Below, in pieces: positions 1 through 7,642 of a DNA stretch of 40,335 nt; within the stretch, counting starts at the first letter, position 1; each line of letters begins with the position of its first letter. The notes beneath the pieces are model-generated. The model did not search any database. It saw only the letters and a program-made list of their open reading frames with translations, and was not told where the DNA came from. Both the position numbers and the translations under genes were made by a program. This DNA is from an uncultured Clostridia bacterium. Lineage in GTDB: Bacteria > Bacillota > Clostridia > Oscillospirales > Oscillospiraceae. The DNA lies in assembly GCA_945949735.1 (NCBI GenBank), contig CAMFFO010000005.1:1-40335 (forward strand), read 5' to 3'.

Positions 1-190
1 CGAGCCAGTGCGCACACTGGCGTGGCAATCCCCCGGTTAGATGGGAAATGTACCGAAAAGTACCCGGAAGAATGGGAGTCGCCTCGATTTTTGGTGGTAA
101 TCGTTACCTGGTTTCATTCAACCGGGGGATTGCCACGACCAGTGTGCGCACTGGTCTCGCAATGACAGCATTTTTTCAAACAACAATTTA
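1..190. repeat. Palindromic MITE-like repeat, core type A, cut by window edge
   Basis: Right portion of the dispersed repeat. An arm with CCAGTGCGCACACTGG and GGCAATCCCCCGG at the window start is mirrored by CCGGGGGATTGCCACG and CCAGTGTGCGCACTGG near 131-154, ending in GCAATGACA. The centre contains GGTAATCGTTACC. The right terminus CAAACAACAATTT at 177-189 is a one-base variant of the family's outer inverted repeat. The left terminus is outside the window. Confidence 0.85.
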
Positions 191-256
191 CCTTCTGGCT
201 TCCACTCATTTTCGCGCGGTATCGGTTGGATACCGTGCTTTTTATTCCCTGGGGGC

Positions 257-285
257 TTGCGGGGGAGGGGGATTGCTTGTATAAT
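257..285 (+). promoter_or_regulatory. Promoter of the metal ABC transporter operon
   Basis: TTGCGG at 257-262 and a perfect TATAAT at 280-285 are separated by 17 bases, upstream of the permease start at 319. It lies just downstream of the edge repeat, in otherwise non-coding sequence. This is a sequence-based sigma-A prediction. No Fur-box-like palindrome was recognised around it. Confidence 0.65.
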
Positions 286-318
286 ATACCCAGTTTTTCA
301 AGGAAGTCGGTTGAAGCT

Positions 319-1386
319 ATGGAAACAGCGGCGCTGCTGAGAAGCAGGAAGAGAAAAAACAATACGGTCATTGCAGTGATGGCGCTTGCGGTGCTGATCC
401 TGGCCTCCGCGTGCCTGTTTGCGGGTTCTTCCCGGATGAGCTTCCGGGACTGTGTGGATGCCTTGCTGGGAACCGGCCCGGCGGCCAATGTGCGCATCCT
501 GTGGAATATCCGGGTGCCTAGGGTGCTGGCCGCAGTGATCGCCGGGGCGGGACTGGCGGTATCCGGCCTTATGATGCAGACGGTTCTCAACAATCCCATG
601 GCCTCCCCCTCCACACTGGGGGTGTCCAATGCCGCCGTATTCGGCGCGAATCTGTCCATCATCGCCTTTGCGGGGGGCTTCCTCTCCACGGGGAACAATC
701 TGTCGAATTTTACCGTGGGGGCCAATCCCTACGCCACCAGCGCCATGGCCTTCCTGTTTGCGGCAGTATCCACACTGCTGATCCTGGGGCTCTGCACCGT
801 CCGCTCCTTTTCTCCCAACGTGGTGGTGCTTTCCGGTATGGCCATTGGGGCGGTCTGGACGGCGGCAACCACGATTCTGCAGTTTTACGCCACGGATGTG
901 GGGATTTCTGCCGCGGTGGTGTGGAATTTCGGAGATTTGGGCCGGGCCACCTATCGGACCGACGCCATTATGGCCGGGATCACGGGGACGGGGGTCGTGC
1001 TCTTCCAGCTCCTTTCCTGGCGGCTCAACGCCCTGCTCAGCGGGGAGGCGGCGGCCAAGACCATGGGCATCCGGGTGGAGTGGCTGCGGTTTCTCGTGAT
1101 GCTGACCGCCTCGCTGATCACAGCGGTTTGCGTATCCTTCCTGGGGGTCATCGGCTTCGTGGGCATCATCTGCCCCCATGTGACCAAGCGGCTGCTGGGC
1201 CAGGATCATCGGGTCAGCACACCCGTCACCGCCCTGTCCGGGAGCATGCTCCTGCTGGCGTCGGATACCTTTGCTAGGAGCATGGGCGGCGGCTCCGCTC
1301 TGCCGGTGGGGGCGATCACCTCTCTGCTGGGTGCCCCCTTCTTCCTGAGCATCATCTTTTCCCGAAAGGAGAATCGCCGATGCTGA
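319..1386 (+). CDS. FecCD-family ABC transporter permease (iron/siderophore/cobalamin type)
   Basis: A 355-residue polytopic inner-membrane protein of the FecCD/BtuC family, which imports iron-siderophore complexes, heme or cobalamin. Visible family marks are the N-terminal 'RILWNIRVPRVLAAVIAGAGLAVSG' segment followed by MMQTVLNNPMASPSTLG, and the late FLGVIGFVGIICPH segment that contacts the ATPase; about nine to ten hydrophobic segments are present. The frame is open further upstream to 226, but ATG 319 is chosen because it gives the usual family length and lies after the promoter at 257-285. It overlaps the ATPase gene by 7 bases, so the two are translationally coupled. The exact ligand cannot be read from sequence. 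Confidence 0.9.
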   Translation: METAALLRSRKRKNNTVIAVMALAVLILASACLFAGSSRMSFRDCVDALLGTGPAANVRILWNIRVPRVLAAVIAGAGLAVSGLMMQTVLNNPMASPSTLGVSNAAVFGANLSIIAFAGGFLSTGNNLSNFTVGANPYATSAMAFLFAAVSTLLILGLCTVRSFSPNVVVLSGMAIGAVWTAATTILQFYATDVGISAAVVWNFGDLGRATYRTDAIMAGITGTGVVLFQLLSWRLNALLSGEAAAKTMGIRVEWLRFLVMLTASLITAVCVSFLGVIGFVGIICPHVTKRLLGQDHRVSTPVTALSGSMLLLASDTFARSMGGGSALPVGAITSLLGAPFFLSIIFSRKENRRC

Positions 1387-2150
1387 GTGTGGAGAATGTG
1401 ACCTTTCGCTACAACCGGCAAGGGCCGGATGTGCTGCGGGGCGTGAACCTGGAGCTGAAGCCCGGGGAAATCGGCATTCTGCTGGGCCGGAACGGCTCCG
1501 GCAAAACAACCCTGTTCCGGAACATTCTGGGCATCCTGAATCCCCGCAGCGGCGTTATCCGCTTTGAGGGGGAGGATCTTCGCACCCTCTCCCGGGCCCA
1601 GCGGGCCAGGCGCATCGCTTATGTGCCCCAGGATATTCGCTTCGGAGCCCTGAGCGTGTTCGATTCCGTGCTGATGGGCCGGGTCGCCTACTTCGGGATG
1701 AAGGCCGGACAGGCAGACTACCTGGCTGTGGAGAGAATTCTGCGGGATATGGGCCTGGAGGATTTTGCTCAGCGGAATGTGGAGGAGCTTTCCGGGGGAG
1801 AGCGGCAGAAAATTGCCGTGGCCCGCGCCATGGCCCAGGAACCGAAGCTCATGGTGTTTGACGAGCCAACGGGAAACCTGGACATCGCCAACGAACAGCA
1901 GATCATCCGGGAGGCCAGGCGTCTGGCCCGGGAGAAAAACATCGCCATCCTCAGCTCCCTCCATGACCTGAACCGGGCCATGGAGTTCGGGGATCGGTTC
2001 TTCTTCCTGAAGGACGGTGTGGTGAAATACACCGGGGGAAGAGAATGCTTCCGGGAGGATGTGCTCCGGGAGATCTTTGATATTGATGTGAAAATCGCAC
2101 AGGTGGACGGGCAGCCGGTCATTCTGCAGAAACAGGAGGTAAGAATATGA
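1380..2150 (+). CDS. FecE-type ABC transporter ATP-binding protein
   Basis: A 256-residue cytoplasmic ATPase that powers the FecCD-type importer. Walker A is GRNGSGKTT (about residues 37-45), the signature is LSGGERQK, Walker B runs into LMVFDEPTGNLD, and the switch histidine lies in SSLHDLNRA. The order and length fit the FecE/BtuD subfamily. It overlaps the permease by 7 bases and the binding-protein gene by 4 bases (ATGA), a compact three-gene operon. The specific metal complex is unknown. Confidence 0.93.
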   Translation: MLSVENVTFRYNRQGPDVLRGVNLELKPGEIGILLGRNGSGKTTLFRNILGILNPRSGVIRFEGEDLRTLSRAQRARRIAYVPQDIRFGALSVFDSVLMGRVAYFGMKAGQADYLAVERILRDMGLEDFAQRNVEELSGGERQKIAVARAMAQEPKLMVFDEPTGNLDIANEQQIIREARRLAREKNIAILSSLHDLNRAMEFGDRFFFLKDGVVKYTGGRECFREDVLREIFDIDVKIAQVDGQPVILQKQEVRI

Positions 2151-3361
2151 AAAAAGGAATTGCGCTGCTTCTGGCTCTGGCCCTGGTACTGAGCCTGGGC
2201 GCCTGCGGAGAAAACACGGCGGCGACCACCGAAAACCGGGCCCCGACCACTGGAGAGACCGAAACCTCCGCTGTGACGGAGGAACCCACGCAGACTGCGG
2301 AGGTTACCGTGACCGATATGATCGGAAGAGAAGTCACCATCATTCCCGGCAGCTACAGCCGGGTGGTCTGCATCGGCGCGGGGGCGCTGAGAATGTACAG
2401 CTATGTGGGGGATATGAACCTGCTGTGCGGCGTGGAGGACATCGACAACCTGTCCCTGGAGGATCGGCCCAGGATGTTTGACGCGGTGGCGCGGCCCTAT
2501 GTGCTTGCCTACGGCGAACTGCTGCGGGAGCTGCCTTCCTGCGGCGTGGGAGGCCCTCAGGCACAGACTGCCGAGGCGGAGAAGATCCTCTCCTGCAACC
2601 CGGATATCGTAATCTCGGAGTACGAGGATGTGGAGAAGGAGGACGCCCTCCAGGAGCAGTTGGGGATTCCGGTGATTACCCTGAAGGCGGGGCCCGGAGG
2701 CGTGTTTGACGACGCCTTCGCGGGCTCCATGAACCTGCTGGGGCAGATATTCGGACGGGAGGCCCGGGCGGCAGAGCTGGTGGCCTTTGTGAAGGCGGAG
2801 ACCGCGGAAATCTCAGAAAGAACCGCGAAAATCGCGCCGGAGGATCAGCCCGGGGTGTACATCTGCGGCCTGGGCAACTGGGGCACCACCAACCACCTGA
2901 TGACTGCCCAGGACTACGTTTCCTTTGAAATCGCCAATGTCCGCAATGTGGTCACGGGGCTTTCCGCCCCCGGCATCCAGTCCATTGAGGCGGAGAAGTT
3001 TGTCGCCCTGGGGGAGGATATGGACATCCTGATCCTGGATGCCGCTGCCGTGAAGAACATCGCGCCTCTTTACAAGGAGGACCCAACCCTGTTCGACACC
3101 TGCAGGGCCTGGCGGGAGGGAGAGGTCTATCTGGAGATGGCCTACAACGCCTACTACACCAACTATGAAATCGCGCTGCTGAACACCTGGTTTGTGGCCA
3201 AGACCGTATATCCGGAGCTGTTTGCGGACATCGACCTGACGGAAAAGACAAACGAGGTCACGAGGCGTTTCCTGGGACAGGAGCTGGCGGAGGCAATTTT
3301 TGCCTGCCCCTCCAGCTTCGGCGGGTATCAGAAGGTGGATACGGCCAGCTTCTTCGGCTAA
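2147..3361 (+). CDS. Periplasmic-binding-type lipoprotein of the metal ABC transporter (FecB/BtuF-like)
   Basis: A 404-residue extracellular substrate-binding lipoprotein. It has a signal peptide with lipobox LGAC (Cys20), a Thr/Glu-rich linker to about residue 50, then VTDMIGREVTI, the typical opening of type-III (helical-backbone) binding proteins for iron complexes or cobalamin. The central NPDIVISEYE strand and C-terminal WFVAKTVYPELF are also typical of the family. The start overlaps the ATPase stop (ATGA) and is preceded by an AGGAGG-like site. Such proteins deliver the ligand to the FecCD permease. Siderophore, heme, cobalamin or another chelate all remain possible. Confidence 0.9.
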   Translation: MKKGIALLLALALVLSLGACGENTAATTENRAPTTGETETSAVTEEPTQTAEVTVTDMIGREVTIIPGSYSRVVCIGAGALRMYSYVGDMNLLCGVEDIDNLSLEDRPRMFDAVARPYVLAYGELLRELPSCGVGGPQAQTAEAEKILSCNPDIVISEYEDVEKEDALQEQLGIPVITLKAGPGGVFDDAFAGSMNLLGQIFGREARAAELVAFVKAETAEISERTAKIAPEDQPGVYICGLGNWGTTNHLMTAQDYVSFEIANVRNVVTGLSAPGIQSIEAEKFVALGEDMDILILDAAAVKNIAPLYKEDPTLFDTCRAWREGEVYLEMAYNAYYTNYEIALLNTWFVAKTVYPELFADIDLTEKTNEVTRRFLGQELAEAIFACPSSFGGYQKVDTASFFG

Positions 3362-3362
3362 G

Positions 3363-3844
3363 GACGTCATCGTATTCTTTGACCGCTGCGCTCCTGCCCG
3401 GGACGCGGAAATGGGGAAGAGCGACTGAATCATCAGCACGATTCCCGACAATGCGGAAATCGGTGCGGGGATGGACATTCCGGATGTGGCCTGCGGCACC
3501 GGCGTGAAGCGGGAGAAAACCGGGGGAGCCGGGCACACCCACTCCCATGCCGAGCCCGGGCAGGGGACGCCTATGGAGGAGCTGCTTGCCCTGATGCAAT
3601 TCATGATCAGCTGCAACAATGCCCACGCCCAGGAGCCTGCGGAGCCGGCCGACCGGCTGCAAACCGCCGGAAAACGACGGGCCTGCCAGCGGATCATGGA
3701 TACGGCGGCGGATTATGACAGGGCCAACGCCCAGCTTGACGCGGTTGCGCGGGAGCTCAGCGAGGAAGCAGAAAAACAGGGACGATCAGAAGCGCGGGCT
3801 TCTGATCGTTTTCTGCGTTTACGGGGGTTGCTGTTGAGGAAGAT
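3363..3844 (+). pseudogene. Decayed gene with His-rich segment (5' end missing, internal stop)
   Basis: The third frame from 3363 is protein-like (VIVFFDRCAPARDAEMGKSD), hits TGA at 3426-3428, then continues open through 'IISTIPDNAEIGAGMDIPDVACGTG', a His-rich patch GHTHSHAEPGQG and an amphipathic helical tail (NNAHAQEPAEPADRLQ). There is no start codon or ribosome binding site in front: the frame runs back into the binding-protein gene. The 3' end runs over a hairpin and into a repeat that begins at 3845. The His-rich plus helical layout resembles small metal-handling proteins of clostridia, which would fit the adjacent metal importer, but I cannot name the family. An ATG at 3471 could still give a 131-residue product, so residual expression is not excluded. 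Confidence 0.5.
3782..3809 (+). terminator. Rho-independent terminator after the metal transporter region
   Basis: A perfect 12-bp stem ACGATCAGAAGC / GCTTCTGATCGT with a 4-base loop is followed by TTTCTG. It lies inside the decayed reading frame, which supports the view that this frame is no longer a working gene. Confidence 0.75.
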
Positions 3845-4045
3845 AAATTGGTGTTTAGCGCACTAAAAAAGAAGCTGTCATTGCGAACCAGTCCGCAGAC
3901 TGGTGTGGCAATCCCCCAACAATTCAGAACGGTTTGTTAGGGCGTTTGTCCGTTTTCTGTACATTTTCCCACTAACCGGGGGATTGCCACGACCAGTGTG
4001 CGCACTGGTCTCGCAATGACAGCATTATTATTCAAATACCAATTT
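3845..4045. repeat. Palindromic MITE-like repeat, core type A (divergent centre)
   Basis: Outer ends AAATTGGTGTTT (3845-3856) and CAAATACCAATTT (4033-4045) are inverted. Inside are TGTCATTGCGAACCAGTCCGCAGACTGG on the left and CCAGTGTGCGCACTGGTCTCGCAATGACA on the right, as short inverted arms. The central part differs from the other copies (it lacks the GGTAATCGTTACC centre). It directly follows the decayed His-rich gene and precedes the sigma-factor gene. Confidence 0.88.
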
Positions 4046-4124
4046 ATCTTTTTCCCATTTCAAAAAAGTGTTTTTCGTGTTTCATTCGTACTATAGGAAA
4101 CCACCAAAGAAAGAAGGGAAGCGG

Positions 4125-4676
4125 ATGCGGGAGGAGGCTATGGCGCGTGCCATTGGAAACCGGGACGAGGAGGCCCTGGGGTTTGCGATGGAGAAATACG
4201 CCCATTTGCTGTGGCCCATCGCGGCGGCGGTGCTGAAGAATGTGGGCAGCGACCAGGATGTGGAGGAATGCGTGGCGGATGCCTTTATCTATCTGTGGGA
4301 GCATCCCGGCAATTTTGATCCTGCCCGGGGAAAGCTGAAAACCCTGCTGTGTATTCTGACCCGTTCCCGGGCCATTGACCGGTACCGGGAGCTAAGCCGC
4401 AGAAACACCATCCCTCTGGAGCAGGCGCTTTGCGGCGGCGGACTGTGCGCCCAGGAAGCCCTTGCGGAGGAGGAAACCCGCAGCGAGCTGCGGCAGCTGC
4501 TGCAGACGTTGGGGGAGCTGAACCGGGAGATTCTGGTGCGGAGGTTTTACTATGACCAAAAGCCCCGGGAGATTGCCCTGGCTACGGGCTTGACGGTGAC
4601 CCAGGTGAACAATTCCCTGTACCGTTCCAAGCGCCAGCTTCGGCAGGGTCTCGCGGAGAAAGGAGTCGGGGTATGA
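4125..4676 (+). CDS. ECF-type RNA polymerase sigma factor
   Basis: A 183-residue sigma-70 family factor containing only regions 2 and 4, as in ECF sigma factors. Region 2 is seen in DQDVEECVADAFIYLWEH, then KLKTLLCILTRSRAIDRYRELSRR; region 4 is seen in LGELNREILVRRFYYDQKPREIA followed by the helix-turn-helix TGLTVTQVNNSLYRSKRQLR. ATG 4125 is preferred because AGGGAAG lies a few bases upstream; ATG 4140 is an alternative and the open frame extends to 4068. The stop overlaps the next gene (ATGA), placing it in an operon with a membrane protein and an M23 peptidase, so it probably directs an envelope-related response. Confidence 0.88.
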   Translation: MREEAMARAIGNRDEEALGFAMEKYAHLLWPIAAAVLKNVGSDQDVEECVADAFIYLWEHPGNFDPARGKLKTLLCILTRSRAIDRYRELSRRNTIPLEQALCGGGLCAQEALAEEETRSELRQLLQTLGELNREILVRRFYYDQKPREIALATGLTVTQVNNSLYRSKRQLRQGLAEKGVGV

Positions 4677-5215
4677 ACGCAATGACCAACGAGAATTTCC
4701 ACAATATCTGCCGGATGGTGGAGCAGAAAACCGGCGTGCACCTGGGAAATGACCGGACGCCGGAGCGAAGGCGCCCGGCACGCCTGATTCCGGTGCTGGC
4801 GGCGCTGATGCTTCTGGTGCTGTCCATGACGGCTTCGGCGTACAAGCTGTTCACGCCCATGAATGGGGATGAGCTGGCTCTTGGCGGCACCTACGAAGGA
4901 AACGGTATCATTACGGTGTGGGTGGAAAACGGTTCGGACAAATATCTCCGGTTCCAGGAGCAGCTGAAGGTGATGGACTGGGAAAACAGCCGGGAGCTTG
5001 CCGGGCTGGGCGGCAAGGTGATTTTCCGCAACACGGTATTCCCGCCCCACTCCAGCGGAGCCATGACCCTGGATTTAAGCGGAGCGTACGATGTGGAGCT
5101 TCTGGAGCGGGAGATTGCCAGGGTGAATCTGTACCTGGTGCTGACGAACTTCGATTTTCAGTTTGGCCATGACTGGATTTGCTTCATCCGGTTCCCACAG
5201 GAGGGTACAAAATGA
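4673..5215 (+). CDS. Single-pass membrane protein, possible anti-sigma factor
   Basis: A 180-residue protein of no recognised family. Residues 1-38 are a polar, probably cytoplasmic segment (NENFHNICRMVEQKTG), 39-58 a hydrophobic helix (LIPVLAALMLLVLSMTASAY), and the rest a probably extracellular, beta-rich domain with GGTYEGNGIITVWVENGSD and a proline/aromatic-rich C terminus. It overlaps the ECF sigma gene by 4 bases and the M23 gene by 4 bases. Membrane proteins encoded directly after an ECF sigma factor are often its anti-sigma factor, but no zinc-binding anti-sigma motif is visible, so the role is inferred from position only. Confidence 0.6.
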   Translation: MNAMTNENFHNICRMVEQKTGVHLGNDRTPERRRPARLIPVLAALMLLVLSMTASAYKLFTPMNGDELALGGTYEGNGIITVWVENGSDKYLRFQEQLKVMDWENSRELAGLGGKVIFRNTVFPPHSSGAMTLDLSGAYDVELLEREIARVNLYLVLTNFDFQFGHDWICFIRFPQEGTK

Positions 5216-6486
5216 GAAGGAGAAAGGCAGCGGCCTGGATTCTGATTGCCGCCTTTTTGCTGGCGTGGGTTACGGTTCCCGCCCGGGCGGCATCCTCTTC
5301 GGAAATCAGGAAACAGATTCAGGCCCTTCAGGAGCAGAAGAAGGAAATTGAAACGCAGATTGCCCAGGTAAAGGCGGAATATCAGGGAAACCGGGATGAA
5401 ATCGGGGAGCTGATGGCCCGAAAGCAGGTGCTGGACCAGGAGGTGAACCTGCTGGCCGCCGGAATCCGGAACCTGAATGAGCAGATTCTGGCCTACAGTG
5501 TTCTGATTGCCGACAAACAGGAGGAGCTGGACCGGTCCCAGGAGCGGTATGAGGACTTGAGGGAGCAAAGCAATCAGCGCATCCGTGCCATGGAGGAGGA
5601 AGGCAGCGTCAGCTACTGGGAGGTGGTGTTCAGGGCAGCCAGCTTTTCCGATCTGTTGGACCGGCTGAACATGGTGGAGGAAATCGCCGCCTCCGACAAC
5701 CGGCGGATTCGGGAGCTGGAGCAGGCGGCCCTGGAGGTGGAGCAGGCGAAGGATGCGTTGGCCCTGGAGAAGGAGGGACTTGAGGATACAAAATCGGAGC
5801 TGGACCGGGAGCAGGCGGAGCTGGAAGCCAAACAGCAGGAGGCGGATGCCCTCCTCCAGGAGCTGCTGGCCAAGGGAAGGGAACTGGAAGGGCTATGGGA
5901 GGAGTACGAAGCCCAGGAGGCGGACTTCCTGGAGCAGATCGCCGCGAAGCAAACGGAATATGACGCGGCCAAACAGGCGGAATGGCTGGCGTACATGGCG
6001 ACCTATGTTCCGCCTACCACCCAGGCTGCCCAGGATGCTGGCGGTCAGAGCAGCGAAGCTGCCGGCGGGACAACGCCCCAGAATCCCGGCTCCTCCGCCT
6101 GGCTGGTTCCCTGCAGCTACACCATGCTCACCAGTCCCTTCGGAAACCGAACGGCGCCTCTGGCGGGGGCTTCTACATACCATCAGGGGGTTGACCTGGG
6201 TGCTCCCAGGGGCACGCCCGTTTACGCCTCCCGACCGGGGATCGTGGCCGTGGCGGGGTACAGCAATTCCGCGGGCAACTATGTGCAGATCAATCACCAG
6301 GACGGATTTTCCTCCATCTATATGCACCTGGACACCTACTGCGTGTCCTCAGGTCAGGTGGTCAGCGGGGGACAGCAGATCGGTACGGTAGGCACCACCG
6401 GAATCTCCAAGGGATATCACCTGCATTTCGGGATTTCCTACAACGGGGCCTATGTGAATCCGTGCAGTTATGTAAACTTAGGATGA
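5212..6486 (+). CDS. Secreted coiled-coil M23 (LytM) peptidoglycan endopeptidase
   Basis: A 424-residue cell-wall hydrolase. It has a signal peptide at about 1-26 (ending PARA), a long Glu/Gln/Lys-rich coiled coil at about 28-255, a Gly/Ser/Thr-rich linker at about 266-296, and a C-terminal LytM domain. The zinc ligands and catalytic residues are present: H324 and D328 (HQGVD), H372, and H403/H405 (HLH), so it should be active rather than a degenerate activator. The architecture is like EnvC or clostridial/bacillar CwlO-type hydrolases controlled by FtsEX. ATG 5212 is chosen (AGGAGG at 5199-5204, ATGA overlap with the previous stop). It is third in the sigma-factor operon. Confidence 0.92.
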   Translation: MRRRKAAAWILIAAFLLAWVTVPARAASSSEIRKQIQALQEQKKEIETQIAQVKAEYQGNRDEIGELMARKQVLDQEVNLLAAGIRNLNEQILAYSVLIADKQEELDRSQERYEDLREQSNQRIRAMEEEGSVSYWEVVFRAASFSDLLDRLNMVEEIAASDNRRIRELEQAALEVEQAKDALALEKEGLEDTKSELDREQAELEAKQQEADALLQELLAKGRELEGLWEEYEAQEADFLEQIAAKQTEYDAAKQAEWLAYMATYVPPTTQAAQDAGGQSSEAAGGTTPQNPGSSAWLVPCSYTMLTSPFGNRTAPLAGASTYHQGVDLGAPRGTPVYASRPGIVAVAGYSNSAGNYVQINHQDGFSSIYMHLDTYCVSSGQVVSGGQQIGTVGTTGISKGYHLHFGISYNGAYVNPCSYVNLG

Positions 6487-6519
6487 CGCGGAGTATTTCC
6501 TGGACAGAATTGGAAAGGA

Positions 6520-6754
6520 AAATTGGTGTTTGCCTCTCTGCCTCAAACTTTTCTGTCATTGCGAGACCAGTGCGCACACTGGTCGTGGCAATCCCCCGGT
6601 TAGAGGGGAAATGTATCGACAATTGCCCTACAGAACGGGGAAACGTTGCGATTTCTGGTGGTAATCGTTACCTGGTTCCATTCAACAGGGGGATTGCCAC
6701 ACCAGTGTGCGCACTGGTTCGCAATGACAGCAAGTATTCGACAAACACCAATTT
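6520..6754. repeat. Palindromic MITE-like repeat, core type A (full copy)
   Basis: A 235-bp element bounded by AAATTGGTGTTTG (6520-6532) and its inverted copy CAAACACCAATTT (6742-6754). Inside are TGTCATTGCGAGACCAGTG, GGCAATCCCCCGG, the centre GGTAATCGTTACC, then CAGGGGGATTGCC and CGCAATGACA in inverted order. It lies between the convergent M23 and phosphodiesterase genes. Confidence 0.92.
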
Positions 6755-6779
6755 GTATGCGCAATTGGAGTTTGAAAAA

Positions 6780-6811
6780 GGGCGCGCCGCAAGGAATTTT
6801 GCGGTGCGCCC
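6780..6811 (-). terminator. Terminator for the MFS/phosphodiesterase operon
   Basis: On the minus strand, a 13-bp stem (GGGCGCACCGCAA / TTGCGGCGCGCCC, one G-T pair) is followed by CTTTTTC. It starts 13 bases after the stop of the phosphodiesterase gene, and the following repeat copy lies beyond it. Confidence 0.85.
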
Positions 6812-6823
6812 GATTTGGTATGA

Positions 6824-7639
6824 TTATTTTTCCGGAGGCAGGAAGTTTTCGAAAATGGGAATCCAGCCCTCTTTGGCGGCTTCCTCGAATTCCTGGGGGG
6901 TGCGGATGGTCCAGCTGACACCCTGGATGCCCCAGAGGCGGCGGCAGAGGAAATTGCTCAGTGTTTTCCGCGCCTGGTAATCGTAGGCAATGAAGTCCGG
7001 CAGGGTGCGGAAGTTCAGCAGGTTGTAAGTCAGCGCGAATTTCAGGAGGAAGGGCAGGGGGGTATTCCCCTTGAGGTAGTTCTCGGAAAGCTGTCCCCGG
7101 ATGATGTCCGGGCGGCGCCTGCGGAGCCAGTCAATGCACCGGGGGTCAAAGGACTCCATGCACCAGGGGCCGGAGTAGCCCTCCATGGCGGCCACGGCGG
7201 CCTCACAGAGCGCCGCGTAATTGTCTCCGTCGGGCTTCAGCTCGATGATCAGGGGGGCCTTCCCGGCAAAAAGCTCCAGAACCTGGGGGAACAGGGGGAT
7301 CACTTCCTGTGTACCTTCCAGGGGATAATCCGACAGTTGGGCGGAGGACAGCTCCTCCACCTTGCCGGGCTTGCCGGTGGTGCGCTCCAGCTTGGAGTCG
7401 TGGATCACCGCCAGACCCCCGTCCGTCAGCAGATGCAGGTCCAGCTCAATGCCGAAGCCCGCCTCCAGAGCAGCCCGGAAGGCGGCCATGCTGTTTTCCG
7501 GGACGCCGGGGGTATGGAGCCCCCGATGGGCATAGCGCCAGCGGCGAAGCTCCGGCAGTCCCGGATGGCCGGTTCTGCCCCGGAGGGAAAAAAGATAAAG
7601 AAGAATCAGAAGAAGGATGATTCCAATGACGATCAGCAT
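6824..7639 (-). CDS. Membrane-anchored glycerophosphodiester phosphodiesterase (GDPD)
   Basis: A 271-residue enzyme predicted to hydrolyse glycerophosphodiesters to an alcohol and glycerol-3-phosphate. An N-terminal hydrophobic helix (residues 2-18) anchors it. The GDPD catalytic signature is complete: H38-R39-G40, E49-N50 (PENS), E65 and D67 (IELDLHLL), and H80 in AVIHD. The later LIIELKPDG strand is also typical. It starts 3 bases after the stop of the MFS gene, so the two are co-transcribed on the minus strand. A neighbouring transporter may handle the product or a related sugar, but this is only suggested by the operon. Confidence 0.92.
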   Translation of the reverse strand: MLIVIGIILLLILLYLFSLRGRTGHPGLPELRRWRYAHRGLHTPGVPENSMAAFRAALEAGFGIELDLHLLTDGGLAVIHDSKLERTTGKPGKVEELSSAQLSDYPLEGTQEVIPLFPQVLELFAGKAPLIIELKPDGDNYAALCEAAVAAMEGYSGPWCMESFDPRCIDWLRRRRPDIIRGQLSENYLKGNTPLPFLLKFALTYNLLNFRTLPDFIAYDYQARKTLSNFLCRRLWGIQGVSWTIRTPQEFEEAAKEGWIPIFENFLPPEK

Positions 7640-7642
7640 GAT

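Noticed and set aside
3426-3428. In-frame TGA as a selenocysteine codon
   Set aside because: The frame has no start codon or ribosome binding site upstream, and the terminator hairpin further on lacks evident selenocysteine-insertion features; decay is simpler.
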